A stretch of 45,465 nt of DNA from CAYNUJ01 sp964573255. Lineage in GTDB: Bacteria; Bacteroidota; Ignavibacteria; Ignavibacteriales; Melioribacteraceae. Made by a program: the position numbers and the translations under genes. The notes beneath the pieces are model-generated. The model had not been told where the DNA came from, did not search any database, and saw nothing but the letters and a program-made list of their open reading frames with translations. Location of the stretch: NCBI GenBank assembly GCA_964573255.1, contig CAZNJB010000026.1, positions 1 through 45,465 of the forward strand, in the 5' to 3' direction. Shown piece after piece: positions 19,271 through 27,447 of this stretch. Numbering within the stretch: the stretch's first letter is position 1; the number at the start of each line of letters is the position of its first letter.

Positions 19271-19279
19271 AATTATATC

Positions 19280-20857
19280 CTAAACAACTTGTGAAAGTGA
19301 TTCATTTACGTTTTGATTTTCTCTATTAAATTGTCTTTTTAAGTCCAGAGCTGAAAGATATGCCTTTGCTGAGGCTTCAATAATATCTGTCGAAACTCCC
19401 CTTCCGGTAAAAGATTTAACGGAATTCCTAATACGAACAAGAACCTCACCCAATGCTTGTCTGCCTGAGGTAACAGAACGAACTTGATATGATTCTATTT
19501 CAGATTTTATTCTTAATGCCCTGTCAATGGCATTAAAAACAGCATCTACCGGACCATCGCCGATTGCGGAATCTTCGAATATCTCCTCTCCGTCAGTTAT
19601 TCTTACAACTGCTGTAGGAACGGAATTCGAACCTGATGAAACTTGAATGTATTCCAAGTTGTAATTTTTTTCATCACTATTTGCTTCGTCTCCCATCAAT
19701 ATTCTAAGATCGTCGTCGAATACTTCTTTTTTCTTATCCGCTAATTCTATAAAAGCTGCATAAACTCTTTGCAATTCTTCTTCGGATAAAGTATATCCAA
19801 GTTCTTCCAAACGTGCTTTTAAACCATGTTTTCCAGAATGACGTCCCAGAACTATTTTGTTCTTAGGGATTCCAACACTTTCCGGAGTCATAATTTCATA
19901 AGTTTCCCTGTTCTTCAATACACCGTCCTGATGAATTCCGGATTCATGAGAAAAGGCATTTTCACCGACTATCGCTTTATTCCTCTGAATAACGATTCCT
20001 GTAAAGGCGGAAACCATCTTGCTTGTATTGTAAATTTCTTTAGTGTTTATATTTGTAATGTAATCGAACAGGTCTTTTCTGACATTGAGCGCCATTACAA
20101 ATTCTTCTAAAGAAGCGTTCCCCGCACGTTCTCCAATTCCATTAATGGTACATTCAACTTGCCGAGCTCCGTTTTCTACTGCTGCTAGAGAATTCGCAAC
20201 AGCCAATCCCAAATCATTATGACAATGCACCGAAATAATTGCCTTGTCAAAACTTTTAACTCTTCTTCTCAATTCTGCAATTTTCTCACCGAACTCACTT
20301 GGCATTGTATAGCCAGTCGTGTCTGGAATATTTATTGTAGTGGCTCCCGCCTCTATTGCCGCCTGAACAACATCAGCAAGATAGCCTATATCAGTTCTTC
20401 CGGCATCTTCGGCTGAAAACTCAACGTCGTCAGTGAATGTTTTTGCATATGCAACAGCATCGTAAGACATTTTAATTACAGTTTTCCTTTTTTCCTCTAA
20501 CGAGCGTCCATATTTTTCGTGACCGAATTTGCCTAAAATATGATAATCGGAAGTGCTATTGAATGTATGGATACGAGGTCTTTTAGCAGGAGCAAGTGCA
20601 TCTGCCGCTGCCTTGATATCCTTCTCATTAGCACGCGACAGTGCTGCAATGATAACATCAACTTCTTCTGCGATTCTTTTAACCGCCTCAAATTGTGCCG
20701 GAGAAGATACAGGGAAACCTGCCTCAATAACATCAACTTTCAGTCGTGCAAGTTGATGTGCAATCTCAACCTTTTCATGAACATTCAATGAAGCACCCGG
20801 AGATTGTTCCCCATCTCTCAATGTTGTATCGAATATAATTATTCTGTTATTCTCCAT
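19280..20857 (-). CDS. leuA: 2-isopropylmalate synthase
   Basis: This 525-residue enzyme condenses 2-oxoisovalerate with acetyl-CoA, the first committed step to leucine. FDTTLRDGEQSPGASL opens the TIM barrel, the metal motif HCHND is near 208, and NGIGERAGN follows. The C-terminal third (about 395-510) is the LeuA regulatory domain that normally binds leucine for feedback inhibition. GAGG before the ATG supports the start. It lies 16 bases after leuB. It differs from the neighbouring cimA in the N-terminal substrate motif (EAGFPVSSP rather than EGGWPGSNP), so the two paralogues have separate jobs. Confidence 0.95.
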   Translation of the reverse strand: MENNRIIIFDTTLRDGEQSPGASLNVHEKVEIAHQLARLKVDVIEAGFPVSSPAQFEAVKRIAEEVDVIIAALSRANEKDIKAAADALAPAKRPRIHTFNSTSDYHILGKFGHEKYGRSLEEKRKTVIKMSYDAVAYAKTFTDDVEFSAEDAGRTDIGYLADVVQAAIEAGATTINIPDTTGYTMPSEFGEKIAELRRRVKSFDKAIISVHCHNDLGLAVANSLAAVENGARQVECTINGIGERAGNASLEEFVMALNVRKDLFDYITNINTKEIYNTSKMVSAFTGIVIQRNKAIVGENAFSHESGIHQDGVLKNRETYEIMTPESVGIPKNKIVLGRHSGKHGLKARLEELGYTLSEEELQRVYAAFIELADKKKEVFDDDLRILMGDEANSDEKNYNLEYIQVSSGSNSVPTAVVRITDGEEIFEDSAIGDGPVDAVFNAIDRALRIKSEIESYQVRSVTSGRQALGEVLVRIRNSVKSFTGRGVSTDIIEASAKAYLSALDLKRQFNRENQNVNESLSQVV

Positions 20858-20873
20858 TCTTATACCTCAAAAC

Positions 20874-21968
20874 TTAAAGTGTGAATACCTGTATTGCTTC
20901 GTCGGCATAAATTTTTTCGAAACTTTCTATAATCATAAAAGTCATCTCTTTGGTAGTTACCAATTTATCGCCGTCATTGTATATATCCTGGGTCCTATAT
21001 CCTTCCGAAAGAACCGAATCAATTGCTTTTTCAATTAATTCCGATGCTTTATCCATTTGGAAAGAATATTTAAACATCATAGCAACAGATGAAATTGCCG
21101 CAATTGGATTTGCCTTACTCTGTCCGGCAATATCGGGCGCACTGCCGTGCACAGGCTCATAAAGAGCATATTTTGAACCGATGCTGGCAGAAGGAAGCAT
21201 TCCCAAACTTCCGGTAATCATTGCTGCGATATCACTTAAAATATCGCCAAACAGATTTGATGTCAGAATAACATCAAATTGCCTTGGGTTCCTAACCAAT
21301 TGCATAGCAGCGTTATCGACATACATATGAGAGAGCTGAACCTCAGGATATTTTTTATGCACTTCTTCTACGGTTTGACGCCAAAATTGAGATACATCCA
21401 ATACATTAGCCTTATCCACCGAAACAACTCTTCCGGAGCGACGTTTGGCAAATTCAAATGCTTTTTCGGCTATACGAACAATTTCATCTTTGGAATAGAT
21501 CATCGTATTCCAACCTTTATTTTCATCTATTCCACGAGGTTCGCCGAAATAAATTCCTCCGGTGAGTTCGCGTAATATCAATATATCTGTATCTCTCAAC
21601 ACTTCCTTTTTAAGTGAAGAGGAGGATAACATTGATTCATATACCTTAGCAGGACGCAAATTTGCATAAAGCCCTAATGCTTTTCTAATTTTTAGCAGAG
21701 CCGTTTCCGGCTTTTTATCATGCGGTAAGTTTTCCCATTGTGGTCCACCAACAGCACCAAGAAGAACCGCATCACTATTATAACATTCTTCTATAGTATC
21801 ATCAGTAAGCATTTCACCGAATTTTTCGTAGGATGCGCCGCCTATTAATTTTTCCGAAAATTCAAAACGAACGCCAAATTTTTCTCCTACATATTTAAGA
21901 ACCTTTACAGCCGAAGCCGTTACTTCCTGTCCAATTCCGTCGCCCGGTAAAAGAGTTATCTTATACAT
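20874..21968 (-). CDS. leuB: 3-isopropylmalate dehydrogenase
   Basis: This 364-residue NAD-dependent dehydrogenase oxidises and decarboxylates 3-isopropylmalate; it probably also acts on the methylmalate intermediate of the citramalate route. Visible family motifs are LLPGDGIG at the start, the arginine-rich substrate region with RELTGGIYFGEPRG (near 132-145), the metal-binding aspartates in DNAAMQLVR and DILSDIAAMITGSLG, and EPVHGSAPDIAG near 268-279. Length is normal. AGGAG precedes the ATG, and ilvC ends 9 bases upstream in the same operon. Confidence 0.95.
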   Translation of the reverse strand: MYKITLLPGDGIGQEVTASAVKVLKYVGEKFGVRFEFSEKLIGGASYEKFGEMLTDDTIEECYNSDAVLLGAVGGPQWENLPHDKKPETALLKIRKALGLYANLRPAKVYESMLSSSSLKKEVLRDTDILILRELTGGIYFGEPRGIDENKGWNTMIYSKDEIVRIAEKAFEFAKRRSGRVVSVDKANVLDVSQFWRQTVEEVHKKYPEVQLSHMYVDNAAMQLVRNPRQFDVILTSNLFGDILSDIAAMITGSLGMLPSASIGSKYALYEPVHGSAPDIAGQSKANPIAAISSVAMMFKYSFQMDKASELIEKAIDSVLSEGYRTQDIYNDGDKLVTTKEMTFMIIESFEKIYADEAIQVFTL

Positions 21969-21977
21969 TTTTTTCTC

Positions 21978-22970
21978 CTATTTACCTATTAACCAACTCA
22001 TCATTTTACGCAATTCAGCACCAACCTTTTCGATAGGATGAGATTTAAATTCCTCTCTAAGTTTATTGAGTGTAGGTTGACCTTTTTTATTCTCTTCAAT
22101 CCATTCTTCAGCAAATTTTCCACTTTGGATTTCTTCGAGTAATTTTTTCATTTCTTTTTTAGTTTCATCTGTAATAAGCCTTCTTCCTTTGGTTAAACCG
22201 CCATATTCTGCAGTATCGCTAACAGAATAATTCATACGGGATAAACCGCCTTCGTAATAAAGATCTACGATTAATTTTAATTCGTGTAAACATTCGAAGT
22301 ATGCAAGTTCGGGTGGATAACCGGCTTCTACCAGAGTCTCGAATCCGGCTTTAATTAAATATTCAGAACCGCCGCATAACACAGCCTGCTCGCCGAATAA
22401 GTCGGTTTCTGTTTCATCTTTAAAAGTAGTTTCGATTACACCGGCTTTGGTTCCTCCAAGACCTTTAGCCCAAGCAAGAGCAGTATCCAAGGCTTCTCCA
22501 CTATAATTTTGATGAATAGCAATCAAACAAGGAACTCCACTACCCTGTTCGAATGTTCTGCGAACCAAATGTCCTGGACTTTTGGGTGCAATCATAATAA
22601 CATCCACATTTGCCGGTGGTTCAATTTGTTTGTAAAGTATATTGAAACCATGCGCAAATGCGAGAGTTTTACCTTCAGTCATATATGGAGCTATTTGAGA
22701 TTCATAAACTTCCTTCTGATTTTGGTCTGGCAAAAGGATCATAATAATATCAGCCCATTCTGAAGCTTCTGAAACTGTCATCACTTTTACTCCCGCTTCT
22801 TCGGCTTCTTGCCATCTTGAACTTTCTTTTCTTAACCCTATTGCAACATTCATTCCGGAATCTTTTAAGTTTAGTGCATGAGCATGACCTTGGCTACCAA
22901 ACCCAAGAACTGCAATTTTCTTGTCTTTCAATTTTTCCAAAGATGCATCCGAATCGTAATATACTTTCAT
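21978..22970 (-). CDS. ilvC: Ketol-acid reductoisomerase (class I)
   Basis: This 330-residue enzyme converts acetolactate and acetohydroxybutyrate to the dihydroxy acids for valine/leucine and isoleucine, using NADPH and magnesium. The nucleotide fingerprint GFGSQGHAHALN lies near 23-34, and the conserved KSPGH and the metal-binding DLFGEQ and E-rich C-terminal domain follow. Length matches the short class I form. A strong AGGAG site precedes the ATG, and ilvN ends 11 bases upstream. Confidence 0.96.
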   Translation of the reverse strand: MKVYYDSDASLEKLKDKKIAVLGFGSQGHAHALNLKDSGMNVAIGLRKESSRWQEAEEAGVKVMTVSEASEWADIIMILLPDQNQKEVYESQIAPYMTEGKTLAFAHGFNILYKQIEPPANVDVIMIAPKSPGHLVRRTFEQGSGVPCLIAIHQNYSGEALDTALAWAKGLGGTKAGVIETTFKDETETDLFGEQAVLCGGSEYLIKAGFETLVEAGYPPELAYFECLHELKLIVDLYYEGGLSRMNYSVSDTAEYGGLTKGRRLITDETKKEMKKLLEEIQSGKFAEEWIEENKKGQPTLNKLREEFKSHPIEKVGAELRKMMSWLIGK

Positions 22971-22981
22971 CTGTTAAACTC

Positions 22982-23491
22982 CTATTTTTTCTTATTTATA
23001 TTGAATGAATTTATTTGTTCACCTCGTTTGAGTACAACATTACCGGAACGTGCCATTTCTTTAATACCAAAAGGACTTAAAACATTTATGGCAGCGTCAA
23101 TTTTATCCGGAGGACCTGTAATTTCCAGCATCATAGTTTTATTGTTGATGTCTACAATCTTACCTCTGAATATTTCACAAACATCAATTATTTCAGGGCG
23201 TGTACCCTTTTGATAGTAAACAGTAATTAGCGCTAGTTCACGTTCAACCTTAGATTGATCAGTTAGTTCAATCACTTTAACGGTTTCAATCAAGCGGTTA
23301 AGCTGTTTAACAATTTGCTCAATTAATTTATCATCTCCCTCTGTTACAATAGTCATACGTGATATTTCGGGGTTTTCTGTTTCACCGATCGACATCGAAT
23401 GAATATTAAACCCTTTAGCGCTGAACATTGTAACAACACGATTAAACGCACCGAAATTATTTTCTGCAAGTACGGAAATTATATGTCTCAT
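22982..23491 (-). CDS. ilvN: Acetolactate synthase regulatory (small) subunit
   Basis: This 169-residue protein has an N-terminal ACT domain (about 1-75, starting RHIISVLAENNFGAFNRVV and including FNIHSMSIG), followed by a C-terminal IlvN/IlvH domain. It binds the catalytic subunit IlvB and normally confers feedback control by valine or another branched-chain amino acid. It begins two bases after the ilvB stop codon, so translation is probably coupled. The symbol ilvH would also fit. Confidence 0.95.
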   Translation of the reverse strand: MRHIISVLAENNFGAFNRVVTMFSAKGFNIHSMSIGETENPEISRMTIVTEGDDKLIEQIVKQLNRLIETVKVIELTDQSKVERELALITVYYQKGTRPEIIDVCEIFRGKIVDINNKTMMLEITGPPDKIDAAINVLSPFGIKEMARSGNVVLKRGEQINSFNINKKK

Positions 23492-23493
23492 AA

Positions 23494-25212
23494 TTACATC
23501 ATCCTCCTTGGATCTAATCTGCCAGTAATCATATCAGAAAGAGAGGCACCTGCAGGAACTATTGGGAATACCATATCTTCCTTCACTACACTAAATTCCA
23601 GAAAAACAGGACCTTCATTATATTCCATTGCTTCATTCAACATTGCATCAACTTCTTCGGGACGATCAGTTCCGAATGCTTTTAAGCCGTATGCTTCCGC
23701 TATTTTTACGAAATCAGGATTACTGTCGCTCAAATCTGTGAATGCATATTTCTCTGCATGGAATAATTCCTGCCATTGCCGAACCATTCCCAAAAAGCTA
23801 TTGTTCAAAACAATAAATTTGATTGGCAATTTATAATATACAGCCGTCGCCAATTCTTGTATGTTCATTTGGAAACCGCCGTCACCATTGATAGAAATAA
23901 TCGGTCTATCAGTATTAGCAAAGGCTGCTCCAATAGCAGCAGGGACAGAGAATCCCATCGTTCCCAAACCACCGCTTGTTAAAAGAGATCTGGGATGGTT
24001 AAATTTATAATATTGCGCCGTCCACATTTGGTTCTGCCCAACATCGGTAACAATTATTGCCTCACCTTTAGTAAGTTCAGAAATACGCGAAATCACATAT
24101 TCACTGCGGAGTTTACCGTCACCAGTTTCAAAAGAAAGAGGACATTCATTTTGCCAAGTTCTTATTTCTTCCCACCATTCTTTTGTATCAGGTTTTTTAT
24201 TTATTTCACTGGCTAATTCAGCGAGAACGTGCTTTACGTCACCAACTATCGGAAGATCTACTATAACATTTTTATCAATACAGGTTGGATCAATATCCAC
24301 GTGAATTTTTTTAGAGTAAGGAGAAAATGATTCAACATCACCGGTTACTCTATCATCAAATCTTGCACCGAGTGAAATGAGCAAGTCGCAATTATTAACT
24401 GCTTGATTAGCCCAATAAGTACCATGCATTCCTAACATACCCAGCGACTGTGGTTCAGTACCCGGAAAAGCACCCAAACCTTGTAATGTCATCGTCACAG
24501 GTAAATTATTTTCTTGAGCAAGAAGTCTTAATTCTCTGTGACCGCCCGACATAATAACACCACCGCCGACATACAGTAATGGTCTTTTGGATTCCTCAAT
24601 CATTTTAGCGGCTTTTTTAATTTGGTTTAAGTGGCCATGATATTTTGGTTTGTAACCTTTTAACTCAATATCATCTGGATAATTAAATACAGTTTCATCC
24701 TTAATCACGTTTTTGGGAAGATCAACCAGAACAGGACCCGGTCTTCCTGTTGAAGCGATATAGAAAGCTTTCTTGATTGTTTCGGCAAGTTCCGAAATAT
24801 CCCTTACCAAAAAGTTATGCTTCGTAATTGGTCTTGTAATACCTACAATATCCGCTTCTTGAAAAGCATCATTTCCAATCAATTGAGTCGGTACTTGTCC
24901 CGTAAAAACTACAATAGGAACCGAATCCATATAAGCATCAGCTATGCCTGTAACCGTATTTGTTGCACCCGGACCGGAAGTAACAAGAACAACACCCGGT
25001 TTTCCGGTAACTTTTGCATAACCTTCTGCCATATGAGTTGCCCCCTGCTCATGACGAACAAGAATGTGTTTAATGTCCTTCACATCATACAATTTTTCAT
25101 AAATAGGAAGCGTTGCTCCTCCCGGATAACCAAAAATTGTATCAACTTTTTCTCTGCGCAGGCACTCAAAAAATATTTCTGCGCCGGACATTCGTCTTTT
25201 TTTGCGTTTCAT
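23494..25212 (-). CDS. ilvB: Acetolactate synthase catalytic (large) subunit
   Basis: This 572-residue thiamine-diphosphate enzyme condenses pyruvate with pyruvate or 2-oxobutyrate, the first common step to valine and isoleucine. It shows the catalytic glutamate in HEQGATHMAEGYA near residue 54, the FAD/middle domain with LGARFDDR, and the ThDP-magnesium motif GDGGFQMN...NN in the C-terminal third. The basic KRKKRR start is slightly unusual, but GGGAAGAG before this ATG supports it; the methionine in MSGAEIF is the next candidate. It forms a holoenzyme with the adjacent IlvN. Confidence 0.96.
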   Translation of the reverse strand: MKRKKRRMSGAEIFFECLRREKVDTIFGYPGGATLPIYEKLYDVKDIKHILVRHEQGATHMAEGYAKVTGKPGVVLVTSGPGATNTVTGIADAYMDSVPIVVFTGQVPTQLIGNDAFQEADIVGITRPITKHNFLVRDISELAETIKKAFYIASTGRPGPVLVDLPKNVIKDETVFNYPDDIELKGYKPKYHGHLNQIKKAAKMIEESKRPLLYVGGGVIMSGGHRELRLLAQENNLPVTMTLQGLGAFPGTEPQSLGMLGMHGTYWANQAVNNCDLLISLGARFDDRVTGDVESFSPYSKKIHVDIDPTCIDKNVIVDLPIVGDVKHVLAELASEINKKPDTKEWWEEIRTWQNECPLSFETGDGKLRSEYVISRISELTKGEAIIVTDVGQNQMWTAQYYKFNHPRSLLTSGGLGTMGFSVPAAIGAAFANTDRPIISINGDGGFQMNIQELATAVYYKLPIKFIVLNNSFLGMVRQWQELFHAEKYAFTDLSDSNPDFVKIAEAYGLKAFGTDRPEEVDAMLNEAMEYNEGPVFLEFSVVKEDMVFPIVPAGASLSDMITGRLDPRRMM

Positions 25213-25232
25213 TTCTCTTCCCTTTGTATTGG

Positions 25233-26909
25233 TTAATATTTTAATATTCCACCTGTATTAGCTGAAGTAACCATCTTTGAATACCTCGCTAAATATCCTT
25301 TTTTAATTTTCGGTTCGAATTCTTCAAGTTCGTTTAATCTTCTTTGTATTTCTTCATCGCTTAATTTCACTTCCAATTTTTTATTTGGAATATCAATTGA
25401 TATAATATCTCCTTCTTTCAAGGCTGCGATAGGTCCTTTTTCGGCAGCTTCCGGAGATACGTGTCCAATACAAGCACCACGGGTTCCACCGGAAAATCTA
25501 CCGTCGGTAATGAGAGCTACTTTATCTCCAAGTCCCATTCCCATTATCAAACTTGTCGGTGCAAGCATTTCGGGCATACCCGGACCTCCCTTAGGTCCTT
25601 CGTACCTAATAACAACAACATCCCCCGCTTTCACTTTGCCATTAGCAATACCGCTTAAAGCTTCATCTTGAGAATTGAATATTACTGCCGGTCCTTCGTG
25701 AACCATCATTTTCTCATCAACCGCACCGGTTTTTACTATGGAACCATCAGGAGCTAAGTTTCCGAATAGAACTGCCAATCCACCGGTTTTGCTATAAGGA
25801 TTCTCTACTGTACGTATTATATTGCTGTCCAAAATTGAAGCATCCTTAATATTATCGCCCAATGTTTTGCCGGTAACGGTTAAGCAATCTTTATTTAACA
25901 ATCCGTCTATCTTTGATATTTCATTCAAAATAGCTGATATTCCTCCTGCTCTGTCCACATCCTCAATATGAACATTGCTTACCGCAGGTGATACTTTGCA
26001 TATATAAGGAACACGCTCAGCAAGACGGTTTAATTCTTTCAAATCAAATTCAATTCCTGCTTCGTTGGCAATAGCTAATGTATGAAGTACAGTATTTGTA
26101 CTTCCTCCCATTGCCATATCAAGAACGTAAGCATTCATTAAAGAATCTTTTGTGAGTATATCGGATGGTTTTATGTCGTTTTCAATTAATTCCAATAATT
26201 TAAATGCTGCTTGTTCAGCTAATTCTTCTCTTTTTTCAGATACGGCAAGAATAGTTCCGTTACCGGGGAGAGCCAGCCCTAGAGCTTCCATCAAACAATT
26301 CATTGAATTAGCAGTAAACATTCCGGCACAAGAACCGCATGTAGGACATCCTGCTTTTTCCAATTCGGTTAATTGTTGTTCATTTATTTCTCCGGTTTGA
26401 TATTTACCAACTCCCTCAAAAACAGAAATTAAATCTATTGACTCCCCTTCCGAACCGATTCCTGCTTTCATTGGTCCACCGGAAATGAATATAGTTGGGA
26501 CGTTTACCCTTATAGCTCCCATTATCATACCCGGGACAATTTTATCGCAATTAGGAATACATATCAATCCATCTAATCTGTGTGCATTCGCAACGGTTTC
26601 AACTGAATCAGCAATTAATTCCCTGCTTGCCAAGGAATATCTCATTCCTAAGTGTCCCATAGCAATACCGTCGTCAACACCAATAGTATTAAATTCAAAT
26701 GGAACACCTCCGGCTTTGCGAATGGCTTCTTTTACTTTTTTGCCAAGTTCCTGCAGATGAACATGCCCTGGTATTAAATCAATATAAGAATTGCAAACAC
26801 CGATGAATGGTTTATCAAAATCTTCGTTGCTTTTGATTACACCTGTTGCCCTTAGCAAACTTCTGTGAGGGGCTTTGTCGTATCCTTTTTTAATTAAATC
26901 AGAACGCAT
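25233..26909 (-). CDS. ilvD: Dihydroxy-acid dehydratase
   Basis: This 558-residue iron-sulfur enzyme dehydrates the dihydroxy acids to 2-oxoisovalerate and 2-oxo-3-methylvalerate, the last shared step. Cluster cysteines lie in GVCN (Cys39), PNCDK (Cys121) and CGSC (Cys194), followed by the conserved NSMNCL. I chose the ATG at 26909 because AGGAG sits four bases upstream and the protein then begins MRSDLIKKGY as in the family; an in-frame start 24 bases earlier lacks support. It is the first structural gene of the operon, preceded by an Ile/Leu-rich leader peptide and competing hairpins. Confidence 0.96.
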   Translation of the reverse strand: MRSDLIKKGYDKAPHRSLLRATGVIKSNEDFDKPFIGVCNSYIDLIPGHVHLQELGKKVKEAIRKAGGVPFEFNTIGVDDGIAMGHLGMRYSLASRELIADSVETVANAHRLDGLICIPNCDKIVPGMIMGAIRVNVPTIFISGGPMKAGIGSEGESIDLISVFEGVGKYQTGEINEQQLTELEKAGCPTCGSCAGMFTANSMNCLMEALGLALPGNGTILAVSEKREELAEQAAFKLLELIENDIKPSDILTKDSLMNAYVLDMAMGGSTNTVLHTLAIANEAGIEFDLKELNRLAERVPYICKVSPAVSNVHIEDVDRAGGISAILNEISKIDGLLNKDCLTVTGKTLGDNIKDASILDSNIIRTVENPYSKTGGLAVLFGNLAPDGSIVKTGAVDEKMMVHEGPAVIFNSQDEALSGIANGKVKAGDVVVIRYEGPKGGPGMPEMLAPTSLIMGMGLGDKVALITDGRFSGGTRGACIGHVSPEAAEKGPIAALKEGDIISIDIPNKKLEVKLSDEEIQRRLNELEEFEPKIKKGYLARYSKMVTSANTGGILKY

Positions 26910-26952
26910 ATTACTCCTGAAATTTATAAACAATAAATCTCCGGATATTCCT

Positions 26953-27072
26953 TTAGGGTTTGGTCAACCCCTAAGAAATTTTATTGCGTTTTGATTTATA
27001 TTTGGATTTAGGGATTGACCATTATGTATTAGCCTAGAATTATAATTAGGCTAATAATAATAATTATCCCTA
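26953..27072 (-). promoter_or_regulatory. Candidate ilv attenuator: mutually exclusive RNA hairpins
   Basis: Four complementary segments occur in RNA order on the minus strand. D (27072-27066, inside the leader Leu/Ile codons) is complementary over 7 bases to part of A (27021-27008). A pairs with B (26974-26961) over 14 bp with one G-U. B can instead pair with C (26958-26953) over 6 bp. A ribosome stalled on the Ile/Leu codons would mask D and allow A-B; one that reaches the leader stop at 27029 would cover part of A and allow B-C. No T run follows B-C, so any effect may be Rho-dependent or on ilvD translation rather than classical termination. The pairings are seen in sequence; the mechanism is inferred. 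Confidence 0.6.
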
Positions 27073-27184
27073 GTAGTAGAATATCGTTGGAGAGAATTTC
27101 GTAGTTGATAATATGCTCGGTTTTTCCGAGAGCTCTTCTCGAAGTGTCGTTGATTGGGACGATATTTAATTTTCTTCCAAGCAT
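27029..27184 (-). CDS. Ile/Leu-rich ilv operon leader peptide
   Basis: An open frame of 51 codons starts about 13 bases after the expected transcription start and ends 119 bases before ilvD. Its last 17 residues are ILLLGIIIIISLIIILG, with nine isoleucines and five leucines; all five leucines use CTA. Val occurs only once, early in the frame. Such codon runs before a branched-chain amino-acid operon are the hallmark of ribosome-stalling attenuation, as in enteric ilv and leu leaders, where rare CUA codons also occur. There is no clear ribosome-binding site and the peptide is longer than most leaders, so the exact start is less sure than the tail. It overlaps the competing hairpin segments. 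Confidence 0.75.
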   Translation of the reverse strand: MLGRKLNIVPINDTSRRALGKTEHIINYEILSNDILLLGIIIIISLIIILG

Positions 27185-27203
27185 ATCAAAATTTTATTGA
27201 TGG

Positions 27204-27234
27204 CAAAGTTACGGCGGAATATTTTTAATGTCAA
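27204..27234 (-). promoter_or_regulatory. Promoter of the ilv-leu-cimA-glt operon
   Basis: The minus strand has TTGACA (from 27234) and TAACTTTG (27211-27204) with 20 bases between TTG and TA, an exact fit to the Bacteroidota TTG / TAnnTTTG promoter form. The predicted start near 27197 lies just before the leader peptide. Confidence 0.75.
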
Positions 27235-27268
27235 GCATACAAGTAAATTTTTTTACAGTTTTTATTTT

Positions 27269-27321
27269 TGCATATTTTTTTATGCATTCCACCACATTGA
27301 GAAACCCCTTATTTTATAAGG
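27269..27321. repeat. Two inverted repeats between the divergent ilv and thr promoters
   Basis: TGCATA/TATGCA (27269-27286) and CCTTAT-TTT-ATAAGG (27307-27321) are perfect small palindromes in the space between the ilv promoter and the thrA promoter. They may be operators for a shared regulator. No known box is recognised. Confidence 0.35.
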
Positions 27322-27392
27322 CTAAAATGCATACCCTAAATAACGATAAAAAATGGATAAAATATTTTTCTGTATATTTATTCATTCCCATA

Positions 27393-27421
27393 TTGATAAT
27401 AGAATAATAAAGTAATATAAT
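27393..27421 (+). promoter_or_regulatory. Promoter of thrA-asd
   Basis: TTGATA (27393-27398) and TATAAT (27416-27421) are separated by 17 bp, close to the classic sigma-70 form. The expected start near 27428 leaves a leader of only about 20 bases, too short for a leader peptide. It also reads as TTG-N20-TATAATTC, so it may fit the local promoter style as well. Confidence 0.65.
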
Positions 27422-27447
27422 TCGCATCAATTTTTGAGAGATTAATT

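Noticed and set aside
26953..26974. Intrinsic terminator before ilvD
   Set aside because: The B-C hairpin has only six firm base pairs and no T run follows on the minus strand.
11179..27000. Several open frames of 60-130 codons on the plus strand inside the ilv-leu-glt genes
   Set aside because: They lie opposite well-conserved enzymes, have no family resemblance or ribosome-binding sites, and are explained as antisense shadows.
27422..27447. Leader peptide for thrA
   Set aside because: The predicted untranslated leader is only about 20 bases and has no Thr/Ile-rich frame.
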